DNA of 64,000 nt. Source: UBA4421 sp028228615. Lineage in GTDB: Bacteria > Pseudomonadota > Gammaproteobacteria > Pseudomonadales > Azotimanducaceae. The stretch spans positions 62,001 to 126,000 of the forward strand of contig JAOJBS010000001.1 of NCBI GenBank assembly GCA_028228615.1, written 5' to 3'. The stretch's first letter is position 1. Each line of letters begins with the position of its first letter. Shown here one piece after another: positions 34,593 to 44,032 of the stretch. The notes under the pieces were generated by a model. The model was given only the letters and a program-made list of their open reading frames with translations. It did no database searches and was not told where the DNA came from. The translations under genes were made by a program, and so were the position numbers.

Positions 34593-35924
34593 ATGCGTTT
34601 TATTGCTGTGTTGTCTTTAGGTTTATCGGTTGGTTTAGGTGCTTTGAGTTCCGCTGTTTGGGCTGAATCTGATCCGCAGTTGCGCTCTCAGCTTGCTGAG
34701 GAAGTGAACGCGGTTGCTGCTGATGTGATCAGTTGGCGTCGTGATATTCACGAACATCCTGAACTGTCTAATAGAGAATTTCGTACCAGTAAGTTGGTGG
34801 CGGATCATCTGAAGTCTCTGGGTATGGAGGTGCAAACCGGTGTTGCCCATACCGGTGTGGTTGGCATTCTGCGTGGCGGTAAGCCCGGTCCTGTGTTGGC
34901 GCTACGTGCGGATATGGATGGTTTGCCCGTAGTTGAGAAAACCGGCCTTGCCTATGCGTCTAAGCAATTGGGCGAATACGAGGGTCGTGAAGTTGGGGTC
35001 ATGCACGCCTGTGGTCACGACAACCATGTGGCTATTTTAATGGGCGCGGCTCAGGCTTTGGCTGCTGTGCGTGAAGATTTGCCTGGCACGGTTAAGTTTA
35101 TTTTTCAGCCTGCTGAAGAGGGCCCGCCTAGGGGTGAAGATGGCGGTGCAAAAATGATGATTGCTGAAGGCGCATTGAAGAACCCTGATGTGAATGCAGT
35201 GATTGGTCTGCACATTTCTCAGGGTAGCGCAGTGGGTACGGCTACATATCGCAGCAAGGGTTTTATGGCCAGTGCCCAGCGTTTCGATATTGAGATTAAG
35301 GGCTCCCAAACTCATGGCGCTCGCCCTTGGGCAGGGGTAGATCCTATTGTGGTGGGCGCGCAAATTGTGAATGCCTTACAAACTATTGTCAGTCGTCAGA
35401 TTGATATTACCCAGCACCCTGTTGTGGTGACGGTGGGTAACTTCCAAGCGGGGGTGCGCAATAATATTGTGCCTGAGACGGCTTCTATGAGCGGTACCAT
35501 CCGTACGTTTGATCCGAACATTCGTTTGGCGGTGCATGCAAAGATTAGACGCATTGTCTCTAATATTGCCGAGTCTCAGGGCGCTGAAGCCACTGTTGAA
35601 ATTGATCCCGGTGTGCCAGTGACTTACAACGACGCTGAATTGACCGCACTACTTGGGCCGACTTTAGATAAGGTTTATGGCTCGACTAATGTATACGAAC
35701 CGCCTTTGGTCACCGGTGCTGAGGACTTTTCGTTTTTCCAAGAACAGGTGCCAGGCTTCTTCTTTTTTATTGGCGCGCGTCCTTTAAGTGTGCCGCCTGA
35801 GAAGGCAATTCCTAACCATTCGCCATACTTTTATGTGGATGAAGGTGCGTTAAAGCCGGGGGTCAGTGCTATGACGCAATTGACGTTAGATTACCTGCAA
35901 GCCAATCGGGTAGTCAGCGAATAA
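34593..35924 (+). CDS. M20-family amidohydrolase, exported
   Basis: A 443-residue metallo-amidohydrolase of the aminoacylase / carboxypeptidase (IAA-amino-acid hydrolase-like) group. The start is the ATG at 34593, after GGAGGGG, giving a clean signal peptide (MRFIAVLSLGLSVGLGALSS, then AVWAES). Metal motifs are LRADMDGLPV, MHACGHDNHVAILMGAAQAL, PAEEGP, and a late GAEDFSFF. It probably removes acyl or amide groups from amino acids or peptides in the periplasm. The hexanucleotide microsatellite lies 60 bases upstream, which could make expression variable. A strong bidirectional terminator follows 214 bases after the stop. Confidence 0.93.
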   Translation: MRFIAVLSLGLSVGLGALSSAVWAESDPQLRSQLAEEVNAVAADVISWRRDIHEHPELSNREFRTSKLVADHLKSLGMEVQTGVAHTGVVGILRGGKPGPVLALRADMDGLPVVEKTGLAYASKQLGEYEGREVGVMHACGHDNHVAILMGAAQALAAVREDLPGTVKFIFQPAEEGPPRGEDGGAKMMIAEGALKNPDVNAVIGLHISQGSAVGTATYRSKGFMASAQRFDIEIKGSQTHGARPWAGVDPIVVGAQIVNALQTIVSRQIDITQHPVVVTVGNFQAGVRNNIVPETASMSGTIRTFDPNIRLAVHAKIRRIVSNIAESQGAEATVEIDPGVPVTYNDAELTALLGPTLDKVYGSTNVYEPPLVTGAEDFSFFQEQVPGFFFFIGARPLSVPPEKAIPNHSPYFYVDEGALKPGVSAMTQLTLDYLQANRVVSE

Positions 35925-35929
35925 CGCCT

Positions 35930-36118
35930 AGAGTTAACAAAGAAAAGTCATAAAAGTAGAGTCAACAAAAAGAGTCAACAAAGTAGAGACAAGCGTAGCA
36001 GCAAGCGCAACGCCGCGAATAAGGGCGAGATAAACGAAAGAAGAAGAAAGAAAGGAAAAAATAAAAGACGAGAGAAAACAAGAGAGAAACCAAGAAGAAA
36101 AGTGCGAGTCGCAGCAGG
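35930..36118. repeat. Purine-rich degenerate low-complexity spacer
   Basis: About 190 bases of A/G-rich plus-strand sequence after the amidohydrolase gene, built from drifting short units such as AGTCAACAAA and GAAAGAAGA. No frame looks like a protein and no stem-loop is evident until the terminator at 36138. It is the longest of several such tracts in the window. Confidence 0.7.
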
Positions 36119-36137
36119 CGCGCTTTCTTGTAAAACT

Positions 36138-36188
36138 AAAGACCCAGCCGCTTAACTATTTTGTAGTTATGCCGCTGGGTCTTTTTTT
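36138..36188. terminator. Bidirectional intrinsic terminator
   Basis: Stem AAAGACCCAGC / GCTGGGTCTTT with an inner arm TAACTA / TAGTTA, followed by eight T on the plus strand and preceded by A-rich sequence, so it works for both the amidohydrolase gene (plus) and the secreted metallo-hydrolase gene (minus). Confidence 0.92.
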
Positions 36189-36215
36189 TGCCTGTAATTT
36201 GCTGGCAGTGTTGGA

Positions 36216-37142
36216 TTAAAGTCCCCAACACTCGTTGTCATTGGCAAACAATATGGGTCCATCGTAGCTGGCTTCCATTGCCTCTCTGCTGATGCTCTCG
36301 CGGCCACGGGTGCGCGTATTGCGGTGGCCTAGTATCAACATGCGCGCATTGGCTTGAGCGGCCACTTTGCCTAGCTCTGAGGGCAGGGCAAATTCTTCTC
36401 TGAGTTCACCTCGAGATATTTCAGGAATGGCGTGGCTGGCAACTAATGCGTCCACGTCTTTGGCAAAAGTGGCTACGCGGTTTTTGTCGTTGTTAAAATC
36501 GCCTGCGAAGACAATGGTTTTGCCGCCAATTTCTACTCGCCAGGCAAGGGTGGGTACGTCGCCATGATTTACCGGTATGGCAGCTAGGCTCATGATGTCG
36601 CTTTTGTAACGTGACCAACGTCGGGTGCCAGTTGCGGGCACATTGGTGGCGCGCACTTTATAACCAAACTTTGAGGCGCTGGTGAGGGTATGGGCCAAGT
36701 AGCTGTAGGCACCATTGGGACCTATTAAGCGGTCAACAAATTCTGTTGTAGTTGGGTAAAGTGGATTATTACTGTCTGGGCCGAGAATCATTAAGGGCAA
36801 TTCTCGATCTTCGTCTTCCGAGCCGCTGATATATTCTGCAAGATCTGCGCTGTGGTCTGCATGTAGGTGGCTCAGTGCAATCACCTCTACTTCGGTGAAG
36901 TCTGCGCCAGATCTTTCAAAGGCGCTCTTTGAGCCGGAGCCGACGTCTACTAAGAGCCTGGCCACATCGTCTTGCCACACGAGATAGCTGCTAGAACCCT
37001 GGCCGTCGGTTATCTCGCCGCTGCCCGCGCCGAGTATTTCTATCCATACACCTTTTTCGCCGCAAAAGTCGCTGCCCGCTCTAGCGCTTAAAGCGCTAAG
37101 ACTGAGCAGTACAGAAAGAGTTACTAATAAAAATTTGTTCAT
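36216..37142 (-). CDS. Secreted MBL-fold metallo-hydrolase
   Basis: A 308-residue protein with a signal peptide (MNKFLLVTLSVLLSLSALSA, then RAGSDFCG). The metallo-beta-lactamase core is of the RNase Z-like type: SHLHADHSADLAEY provides the HxHxDH site, with later ligands in VNHGDVPTL and VFAGDFNND, and a final His in ILGHRNTR. Location in the periplasm argues against an RNase role; similar exported proteins are annotated arylsulfatase- or phosphodiesterase-like without proof. It is single, with a terminator downstream. Confidence 0.87.
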   Translation of the reverse strand: MNKFLLVTLSVLLSLSALSARAGSDFCGEKGVWIEILGAGSGEITDGQGSSSYLVWQDDVARLLVDVGSGSKSAFERSGADFTEVEVIALSHLHADHSADLAEYISGSEDEDRELPLMILGPDSNNPLYPTTTEFVDRLIGPNGAYSYLAHTLTSASKFGYKVRATNVPATGTRRWSRYKSDIMSLAAIPVNHGDVPTLAWRVEIGGKTIVFAGDFNNDKNRVATFAKDVDALVASHAIPEISRGELREEFALPSELGKVAAQANARMLILGHRNTRTRGRESISREAMEASYDGPILFANDNECWGL

Positions 37143-37194
37143 ATTTTTAGTCCAGCTTGGGGTGCTATGCGTATATCCATCACTTTATTTACAA

Positions 37195-39132
37195 CTATGT
37201 TGATAAGAGGGCTTCCACTTCTTGCAAAATATGTTCTACCGCCGCTTCGTCTGGCATGCGCCAGTCGCCCCGTGGCGATAAGCTGACACTGCCCACTTTT
37301 GGGCCGGGTGGCAGGGTAGTACGTTTAAACTGTTGGGTCATAAAACGCTGAAAGAACTGTCCCAACCACTTTTGAATAGTTTGCGCATCGTATTTCCCTG
37401 CAAAGCTATTTACGGCTAAATAAAAGATCTTGGTAGCGTCAGCCCCGGTGCGCAAAAAGTGATAGAGGAAAAAGTCATGTAGCTCGTACGGTCCTACTAA
37501 TGCCTCGGTATGCTGGCTGATCTCACCGTCTTTGGGCGGAATCAGCTCTGGGCTAATGGGCGTGGCCAAAACATTTTCCAATACTTGTGCGAGGTCAGGC
37601 TGAGATCTGTGTTTGGCGTACCAGCGCACTAGGTAGGCCATCATGGTTTTTGGCACACTTGCGTTCACGTTGTAGTTGGCCATGTGGTCTGCATTAAACG
37701 TGCACCAGCCAAGGGCCAGTTCGCTGAGATCGCCAGTGCCCACAACAATGCCGCCAACTTTGTTCGCCATGTTAAAGAGTATTTGCGTGCGCTCACGGGC
37801 CTGGGCGTTTTCAAACACCACATCATGATCGCCTTGGTGGTTGAGGTCTTTTAGATGCTGCTCAACCGCAGGCGCAATGGAAATTTCTTCTAACGATACG
37901 TTAACGGCTTTTGCTAACCCGTGGGCATTGTCTAATGTGCCAGCCGTGGTGCCGGGTCCGGGTAAGGTCAGGGCGTAAAGGTTGGCTGGGGGTAAATTTA
38001 ATTTGGCCAAGGCATCTTTAGCCACTAAGAACGCCAAAGTGGAATCTAATCCACCGGATAAGCCAATGACCAACTTTTGCGTGTGGGCTGCAAGCATGCG
38101 CCGGGCTAGGCCGGTAGATTGAATGCTTAGGATCTCTTGTGCCCGGGCATCAAACTCGCCTTCATCTAATGGCACAAACGGTTGGGCAGGGTACTGGCGG
38201 GTTAAACGGGTTAACGGTTCGCTGACACCGCCAGCAGGCACAATGCGGTAAGCCCTTGGGCGTACGGCTTGGCTAAACGTGGTGTTTTGCGCACGGTCGT
38301 GCATTAGTTTTTGGCAGTCTATTTCGGTGACTAGGGTTTGCCCTTCAAGGCTAAAACGCTCACCTTCGGCAATAATTTGGCCCGCTTCCGCCACCATGCA
38401 ATGTCCACCAAACACCACATCTTTGGTTGATTCCGTGGCACCGGCTGCTGCGTAGACATAGGCGCAGAGATTTTTCGCACTGGTCATGCGCACTAGGTCG
38501 CGGCGGTAGTCGGCTTTGCTGATGAGTTCGTTACTGGCAGACAAGTTGAGCAGTATGTGCGCGCCGGCTAACGCTGCGTTAGTGCCGGGTGTTAGCGGCG
38601 CCCAAAGGTCTTCGCAAATTTCTACGCCAATCAAGTGTTCATCGAATTCAAACAGCTGATCTACCCTAATTTGGAAGCTGCCTAGGTCTTGGGTGACTTC
38701 GGTTTCATTCACTTGCCCGCCGGGTGCAAACCAGCGCAAATCATAAAATTCGCCGTAATTTGGCTGCACGGATTTTGGCACCATGCCGAGGATGCGGCCC
38801 TGACCAATGAGCACGGCGCAGTTAATTAAACGTCCGTCGCGCAGACGCCAGGGCGCGCCCACTGCGATCAACGGCAACGTGGACTCCATGCAAAGCAGGG
38901 CTAGAGCGCGGCGGGTGTCGACTAAAAGTGTCTCGGTATAAAACAGATCTTCGGCAGAGTAGCCGCTCAGACACAGCTCAGGAAACACCACTACAGCCAC
39001 ACCTTGGTCGCTGAGTTGTTGGCAGGTGGCGGCAATAACTTTGGCATTGGCCATTGGGTCACCAATGGCGATGACGGGCGATGCGGTAGCCACACGTAAA
39101 TATTGAAGCTGAGAAAAATTAGGCGATTTCAT
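37195..39132 (-). CDS. nadE: Glutamine-dependent NAD+ synthetase
   Basis: Makes NAD+ from deamido-NAD+, ATP and glutamine. It has 645 residues with two domains. The N-terminal nitrilase-like glutaminase has the catalytic Glu in VVVFPELCLSGYS and the nucleophile Cys in GVEICEDLW. The C-terminal synthetase has the PP-loop LVIGLSGGLDSTLAF, and GTGDLSELALGWCTFNADHM follows for substrate binding. Length matches the long two-domain form (as in Mycobacterium and many proteobacteria), not the ammonia-only NadE. It stands alone, with the secreted metallo-hydrolase gene 52 bases downstream. Confidence 0.96.
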   Translation of the reverse strand: MKSPNFSQLQYLRVATASPVIAIGDPMANAKVIAATCQQLSDQGVAVVVFPELCLSGYSAEDLFYTETLLVDTRRALALLCMESTLPLIAVGAPWRLRDGRLINCAVLIGQGRILGMVPKSVQPNYGEFYDLRWFAPGGQVNETEVTQDLGSFQIRVDQLFEFDEHLIGVEICEDLWAPLTPGTNAALAGAHILLNLSASNELISKADYRRDLVRMTSAKNLCAYVYAAAGATESTKDVVFGGHCMVAEAGQIIAEGERFSLEGQTLVTEIDCQKLMHDRAQNTTFSQAVRPRAYRIVPAGGVSEPLTRLTRQYPAQPFVPLDEGEFDARAQEILSIQSTGLARRMLAAHTQKLVIGLSGGLDSTLAFLVAKDALAKLNLPPANLYALTLPGPGTTAGTLDNAHGLAKAVNVSLEEISIAPAVEQHLKDLNHQGDHDVVFENAQARERTQILFNMANKVGGIVVGTGDLSELALGWCTFNADHMANYNVNASVPKTMMAYLVRWYAKHRSQPDLAQVLENVLATPISPELIPPKDGEISQHTEALVGPYELHDFFLYHFLRTGADATKIFYLAVNSFAGKYDAQTIQKWLGQFFQRFMTQQFKRTTLPPGPKVGSVSLSPRGDWRMPDEAAVEHILQEVEALLST

Positions 39133-39374
39133 GGCGTAATTCTAGCCTTTTATTAGGCTAAGGATGCAGTGAAAATATTGCTCCAGCCGGCGTGGTTTCA
39201 TTTAAACATTGTTTGGACACATGGCCGGGTTGATGGTTGTTCGCTTAAAGCCTGATATATGCTGTCTCAGTCAAGAGGTTAATTTCATTTTGGGTCTGCT
39301 ATATTTGTAAGTCCTCCGCGTTTGGCACGTTGCCAGGTTTAGAGCGGTTTGAATGATAAGAGGGGATTAAGTTT

Positions 39375-40493
39375 ATGAATTTTGAATTTTCAGATGAACA
39401 AGAATTACTACGTGAGCAAGCCAGAGGCTTTCTAGCAGACAACTGCCCACCTGCCGCAGTGCGCGCTGTATTGGACGGCGACGCCGATCACGATGCAGAG
39501 CTTTGGCGCAAAGTGGCTGAAATGGGTTGGACCGCTACGGTGATCCCTGAAGAGTTTGGTGGTTTGGGCCTTTCTTACTTAGAATTGGTGGTGATTGCTG
39601 AAGAGCTTGGCCGCGCTGCTGCGCCGATTCCTTTTAGCTCTTCTGTTTATCTGGCGACGGAAGCTATTTTGGCTTTGGGTTCTACTCAGCAGAAAGAAAA
39701 GTGGCTGCCATTACTGGCCACAGGCGAAGCCATTGGTACGTTCGCCCTGGCTGAAGGCAATGGCCGTCCTAGCGCCAAGAGCTTAAAAACTAAGATGTCT
39801 GGTGCGGGTCTAAATGGTCGTAAGTTACCGGTACCTGATGGTCGCGCAGCGGACTTTGCAATTGTTGTCGGCGCCAGCGATTCAGGCGATGGCGCGAGCA
39901 TGTATTTGGTTGAGCTAGACCAAGCCGGTGTTAGCCGTGAAGCAGTACGCACGTTAGATTTTTCTCGTGGTCATGCGGTTTTGGACATGAAAGACGCGCA
40001 GGCTGAGTTGCTTGGCGGAGAGGGTGTGGGTTGGTCTGCACTGGATAAATTGATGGACCGTGCTGCGGTTTTATTTGCTTGGGAGCAAGTGGGCTTGGCC
40101 GATGCTGCCCTTGAGCAGGCGAGAGATTACGCCATGGGTCGTTATGCCTTTGGCCGCGCCATTGCATCCTACCAGGCCATTAAGCACAAGTTGGCTGGCA
40201 TGTACGTGAAGAACACCTTGGCCCGCAGTAATGGTTACTACGGCGCGTGGGCATTGGACTCTGACAGCTCTGAGCTGGCCTTGGCCGCAGCGACCGCTCG
40301 TGTAGGCGCTATTCAAGCGTCGGTTCACGCCGCTGAAGAGAATGTGCAAACCCACGGTGGCATGGGTTTTACTTGGGAATTTGATTGCCAGTTTTATTAT
40401 CGTCGCGCCAAATTATTGAGCGTCAATATTGGCAGCGAAGGCTATTGGCAGGATCGCCTGATTACTGCAATGGAACAAAATAACGCGGCTTAA
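39375..40493 (+). CDS. Acyl-CoA dehydrogenase (first of a pair)
   Basis: A 372-residue flavin dehydrogenase, first of two adjacent acyl-CoA dehydrogenase genes. MNFEFSDEQELLREQARGFL is the typical N-terminal helix, the middle beta domain carries IGTFALAEGNGRPS, and the C-terminal helical domain has YAFGRAIASYQAIKHKLAGM followed later by HGGMGFTWEFDCQFYYRRA. The usual catalytic Glu is not clear, and the central domain is short (GRKLPVPDGRA). In the paired ACAD families of steroid and branched-acid degradation, partners form alpha2beta2 heterotetramers in which one subunit has lost the active-site base. It lies 39 bases before the second gene, in one operon. Confidence 0.9.
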   Translation: MNFEFSDEQELLREQARGFLADNCPPAAVRAVLDGDADHDAELWRKVAEMGWTATVIPEEFGGLGLSYLELVVIAEELGRAAAPIPFSSSVYLATEAILALGSTQQKEKWLPLLATGEAIGTFALAEGNGRPSAKSLKTKMSGAGLNGRKLPVPDGRAADFAIVVGASDSGDGASMYLVELDQAGVSREAVRTLDFSRGHAVLDMKDAQAELLGGEGVGWSALDKLMDRAAVLFAWEQVGLADAALEQARDYAMGRYAFGRAIASYQAIKHKLAGMYVKNTLARSNGYYGAWALDSDSSELALAAATARVGAIQASVHAAEENVQTHGGMGFTWEFDCQFYYRRAKLLSVNIGSEGYWQDRLITAMEQNNAA

Positions 40494-40532
40494 GTACCGG
40501 TTTTACAAGAATTTAAGTTTAGGAAGGAAGAT

Positions 40533-41744
40533 ATGGATTTTAACGATAATCAAGAAGAAGCGGCATTCCGCACCGAAGCGGCAGCGTGGTTGAAAGCGAA
40601 TGTGCCCAGTGCAGATGAGCTGAGTGGTTTAGACGAAATTGCAGCCGCTAAATTATGGCAGAAGCGTAAGTACGATGCGGGCTGGGCGTGCATTCGTTGG
40701 GACAAAGAATTTGGTGGCCGTGGCGCTACAGCCATTGAGCAAGTGATTTGGAATCAAGAGGAAGCTAAATACGACCTGCCCGGCGGCGTGTTCAGCATTG
40801 GCCAAGGCATGGCTGCTCCGACCATGATGACTTGGGCTTCAGAAGAGCACCACAAGCGTTACTTGCCAAAGCTAGCCAGCGGTGAAGAAATTTGGTGCCA
40901 GTTGTTTTCTGAGCCTGCGGGCGGGTCTGACCTTGCGGCTCTGCGCACGAAAGCAGAGCGCGATGGTGATGACTGGGTGATTAATGGCCAGAAGATCTGG
41001 ACCTCGGGCGCGCATTATTCTGACTACGGCATTATTGTTGTGCGCACAGACCCTAATGTTGCTAAGCACAAAGGCTTGAGCTATTTCTTCTTGGATATGA
41101 AATCTCCCGGTGTAGAAATTAAGCCGATTAGACAGCTTACTGGTGGCGCTAACTTCAACGAAGTTTACTTTACCGATGTACGTATTCCAGATAGTCAGCG
41201 TTTGGGCGAAGTAGGCCAGGGTTGGCAGGTGGCTTTGACCACATTGATGAATGAGCGTGCCTCTATCGGTGGCGGTAGTTCAGCTGTGAATGTAGACATG
41301 GCTTACCGCATTGCTAACGAAGTGATGATTGACGACAAGCCTGCCATTGAAGACGGCGCGGTGCGTGCGAAGTTGGCTAACTGGTATGTGCAAGAGTCTG
41401 GTCTGCGTTTTACCGGTTATCGGTCAATGACAGCGATTTCTCGCGGCGAGATTCCTGGACCAGAAAACTCCATTGGTAAGTTGGTGGGTGCACCGAAGAA
41501 CCAAGAGATGGCTTCTTTCTGCATGGACCTCTTAGAAATGAGCGGTGCTATCTGGGACGACGAAATGTCTAAAGAAGCAGGCATTATTCAAATGAACTAC
41601 ATGGGTGCGCCCGGCTTACGTATTGCCGGTGGTACTGATGAGATTATGGCCAACATCATCGCGGAACGCGTGTTGGGTATGCCGCAAGAGCCTCGCATGG
41701 ATAAGGGTATGCCATTTAGTGAAGTGCCTACTGGCAGCAACTAA
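40533..41744 (+). CDS. Acyl-CoA dehydrogenase (second of a pair)
   Basis: A 403-residue acyl-CoA dehydrogenase. The substrate and FAD region contains WCQLFSEPAGGSDLAALRTK, GDDWVINGQKIWTSGAHYSD, then NFNEVYFTDVRIPDSQRLGE; the C-terminal part ends with GGTDEIMANIIAERVLGMP. The start ATG follows AGGAAGGAAG. Heterotetrameric ChsE-type enzymes in steroid side-chain breakdown are built this way, so the pair may oxidise a bulky acyl-CoA; that is inference from arrangement. A strong terminator follows 40 bases after the stop and ends the operon. Confidence 0.92.
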   Translation: MDFNDNQEEAAFRTEAAAWLKANVPSADELSGLDEIAAAKLWQKRKYDAGWACIRWDKEFGGRGATAIEQVIWNQEEAKYDLPGGVFSIGQGMAAPTMMTWASEEHHKRYLPKLASGEEIWCQLFSEPAGGSDLAALRTKAERDGDDWVINGQKIWTSGAHYSDYGIIVVRTDPNVAKHKGLSYFFLDMKSPGVEIKPIRQLTGGANFNEVYFTDVRIPDSQRLGEVGQGWQVALTTLMNERASIGGGSSAVNVDMAYRIANEVMIDDKPAIEDGAVRAKLANWYVQESGLRFTGYRSMTAISRGEIPGPENSIGKLVGAPKNQEMASFCMDLLEMSGAIWDDEMSKEAGIIQMNYMGAPGLRIAGGTDEIMANIIAERVLGMPQEPRMDKGMPFSEVPTGSN

Positions 41745-41784
41745 AAGGGTAGAGCCTCTGTAGAGGTTTGAGGTAAGTAAAAGA

Positions 41785-41810
41785 GGCGTCCTTTAGGACG
41801 CCTTTTTTTT
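41785..41810 (+). terminator. Intrinsic terminator of the acyl-CoA dehydrogenase operon
   Basis: Perfect stem GGCGTCC / GGACGCC with loop TTTA and eight T. T-rich degenerate sequence (repeated CTTTTTTGG-like units) continues to about 41880. Confidence 0.93.
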
Positions 41811-41954
41811 GACCTTTTTTGGCCTTTTTTTGGGCCCTTTTTGTGAGACTTTTCAGGTCTTTTCAGGCTTTTTGACACTGCTTGGCCAGTCGTCTTTGTG
41901 CTGTTTGGCCTTTGTCAGCGCTGGCTCGTGCTAGAGCGCTTTTGCAGAATGGTC

Positions 41955-42836
41955 TTAGTCCAGCAACGCTATAACGTCGCCCTGGGCAAAGGTGCCGGGT
42001 GTTTCTATGCTCACATAGGCACCCAAGTTGCCGCCATTTTCTTTGACCAAGTGACGCATTATTTTCGGGTCTTTGGGCAGGTCGTCAAAGCCGTGGGTGG
42101 TCATGACACAACGTGGGCATGGCATTTCAAATTTAATCACGGCGCTGCCAATTTTGGCGCGTCGGCCCATCCACTGGTTTTCTGGAAAGCCATTTGCGTC
42201 CATATCTGAGAGGTCCAGCAGAATGTTGGGGCGGAAACGTCTGACATCGAAGTTTGATTCACCGCCAGCTGCGGCCGCAGCGTCGTTCAAGTGAATTAGG
42301 CTTGCCTTGCTCATCATCAGTATTGGAAAAGCGTCAAAATAACTGCCGGGAGGCGATTCATACTTCAGCACTTCCTCGGGAAATAGCGATACATCTGGCA
42401 ACGGTTCGTCAGGGTTGCGTGCAAAAATTTCTCTGTAGTACGCCTCTACATCAACATTCTCGTCCATGGGCGGACGCAGATAATGTTCCAACTGATCTTC
42501 CGGCAGTATTGGCCACAGGCTGACAGGCGATCCCACGGCCTCGGAGAGCACGGTGTTTATATCCGCATCTGAAGAAGTGACAACTTGGCCGTTTGCTAAA
42601 GTGATGCTGACTTTAGGCGATATATTTTGCTCATTGGGTTCGCTGGCAAAGGCCGGTGTCATGGACATCAGCTGGGGGAAGCGTTTGCCGCCCTTAATGC
42701 CGCCGCGCTCTTCATCTTTAAGCGCCCACGCACGGTCACCGGGTATGCCGCGCTTAGTCATTAACGCGCTAGTTAAAGAGTGGCCCTTCATGCTTTTTAC
42801 GGGGTAGCGAAATATGTCGGTGATAGTGGCGGGCAT
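41955..42836 (-). CDS. MOSC domain molybdenum-cofactor protein (YcbX/mARC-like)
   Basis: A 293-residue protein with the MOSC N-terminal beta-barrel (ITDIFRYPVKSMKGHSLTSA, then KRGIPGDRAWAL) and the MOSC domain. The molybdenum-binding Cys is probably in FEMPCPRCVMTTHG. Relatives reduce N-hydroxylated compounds with electrons from a flavin/Fe-S partner. No fused or adjacent ferredoxin is present, so the partner lies elsewhere. It is monocistronic; the downstream region is T-rich. Confidence 0.92.
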   Translation of the reverse strand: MPATITDIFRYPVKSMKGHSLTSALMTKRGIPGDRAWALKDEERGGIKGGKRFPQLMSMTPAFASEPNEQNISPKVSITLANGQVVTSSDADINTVLSEAVGSPVSLWPILPEDQLEHYLRPPMDENVDVEAYYREIFARNPDEPLPDVSLFPEEVLKYESPPGSYFDAFPILMMSKASLIHLNDAAAAAGGESNFDVRRFRPNILLDLSDMDANGFPENQWMGRRAKIGSAVIKFEMPCPRCVMTTHGFDDLPKDPKIMRHLVKENGGNLGAYVSIETPGTFAQGDVIALLD

Positions 42837-42931
42837 TGAAGGTCCTTTTTATGTTTGTTCGGTTTTTGCTTCTTGAGCTTTTGAGCCGGCGCTGGTTCTA
42901 GAATTAATTCTGCGATGAACGCCGGTCCGAT

Positions 42932-43225
42932 TTAATGTTGAGTTAGTGATTCGCCAGTTAGCTCACCGACTAATACCTGGGTTTTATCCAATATGCGGGC
43001 GACTAAGGCATGGGCGGTGGAAGAAAACTTGAAGCCCATTGCGCTTGCCGATGAAAGATCAATGATGGGCGGGGTTAAGTCCCATTCATTGTGGGCTACT
43101 TCAATGCGCCGCTGAATGCGTCGAAAGTGCGCTCTTTGGGTTAATCTGCCTTCTGCCTCCAACTGCAGAATAAGCCGGTCCAGTAATGGGCTGATTTCGT
43201 TTCTCGCTAGCGTGACCTTGTGCAT
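42932..43225 (-). CDS. Small protein of unknown function
   Basis: A 97-residue cytoplasmic protein, mostly helical and basic at the start (LLDRLILQLEAEGRLTQRAH, then FRRIQRRIE) with a C-terminal helix (HALVARILDKTQVLVGELTG). No family is recognised. The ATG at 43225 is weakly supported by a ribosome site. It lies upstream of the MOSC gene on the same strand, with a 95-base gap, so it may belong to its transcript. Confidence 0.55.
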   Translation of the reverse strand: MHKVTLARNEISPLLDRLILQLEAEGRLTQRAHFRRIQRRIEVAHNEWDLTPPIIDLSSASAMGFKFSSTAHALVARILDKTQVLVGELTGESLTQH

Positions 43226-43364
43226 AAGCTTTCACCAGTTTGACCTTTTCTTCATTCTGGACTTTGCAGAGAGATATGCCAACCTTTGGCTGGGCTGTAC
43301 TTTTATCGGCTGTTTATTTGTTCAGTTGCGGCGGCGGTTATTTGGCTAGTCGAATTTGCTTGGG

Positions 43365-44018
43365 TTAAATTTCTCGATAGTCCTGTAAAACTTCATTTGC
43401 GCCAGCGTCGAGGAGTGCCTGTGCGTCGTTACTGCCGCTGAGTACGCCAATACAATACATGTTCAAATCTTTGCCGGCCTGCATATCTAGCCCACCGTCT
43501 CCGACCATTGCACTGTGCTGGGCTGAGCAATTCAGTGCGTCTAGATTGACCTGTAAGTGACGCACATCTGGCTTTAAATGTACTGTGTCATCTCTAGCAT
43601 GCAAGGCATCTATATAGTCGTCTAGGTCGGGAAACATCTGTAGCACAGCGGCTCGGCAATTGCGCGTGACTATACCCAGCTTTATGTTTTGCTGTCGCAA
43701 GGCGGTGAGTTTACTGCGCGCCTGAGGGAAAAGGTTTGTGGTTTGCGCCGCTGCAACTTCTATATCAATAATGCGCTGGTGGCTGGCGGCTGCAAACTCA
43801 TCCGCCTGTTTGTGTTGGTTTTGCCCACGCATCCAAGCGCTGGTAGCTGTGATAATTTCGACAATATACAGGTTCGCGTAGACCTCAATGGGTGTCTGAG
43901 TGGCGGCTGCCATTGCTGCAATTTGGCGTCGCATGTCTACCAAATCGAGATTGGGTGCCAGCGTGCCGTCGAAGTCAAAGAGAATGGCTTGGAACTGGGC
44001 GGGTCTGTTATTGGCCAA
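43365..44018 (-). CDS. HAD-superfamily hydrolase (phosphoglycolate phosphatase-like)
   Basis: A 217-residue HAD phosphatase. Motif I is ILFDFDGTLAPNLD, motif II is GIVTRNCR (Thr), motif III includes the Lys in HLKPDVRHL, and motif IV is MVGDGGLDMQAG (Asp). The cap is a small helical C1 type (METHYL-free, residues about 20-90). Substrate is unknown; the family dephosphorylates small metabolites such as phosphoglycolate or sugar phosphates. It starts 14 bases after the stop of the membrane protein gene upstream, so the two are co-transcribed. Confidence 0.88.
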   Translation of the reverse strand: MANNRPAQFQAILFDFDGTLAPNLDLVDMRRQIAAMAAATQTPIEVYANLYIVEIITATSAWMRGQNQHKQADEFAAASHQRIIDIEVAAAQTTNLFPQARSKLTALRQQNIKLGIVTRNCRAAVLQMFPDLDDYIDALHARDDTVHLKPDVRHLQVNLDALNCSAQHSAMVGDGGLDMQAGKDLNMYCIGVLSGSNDAQALLDAGANEVLQDYREI

Positions 44019-44032
44019 AGTGGGCGGCTCGC

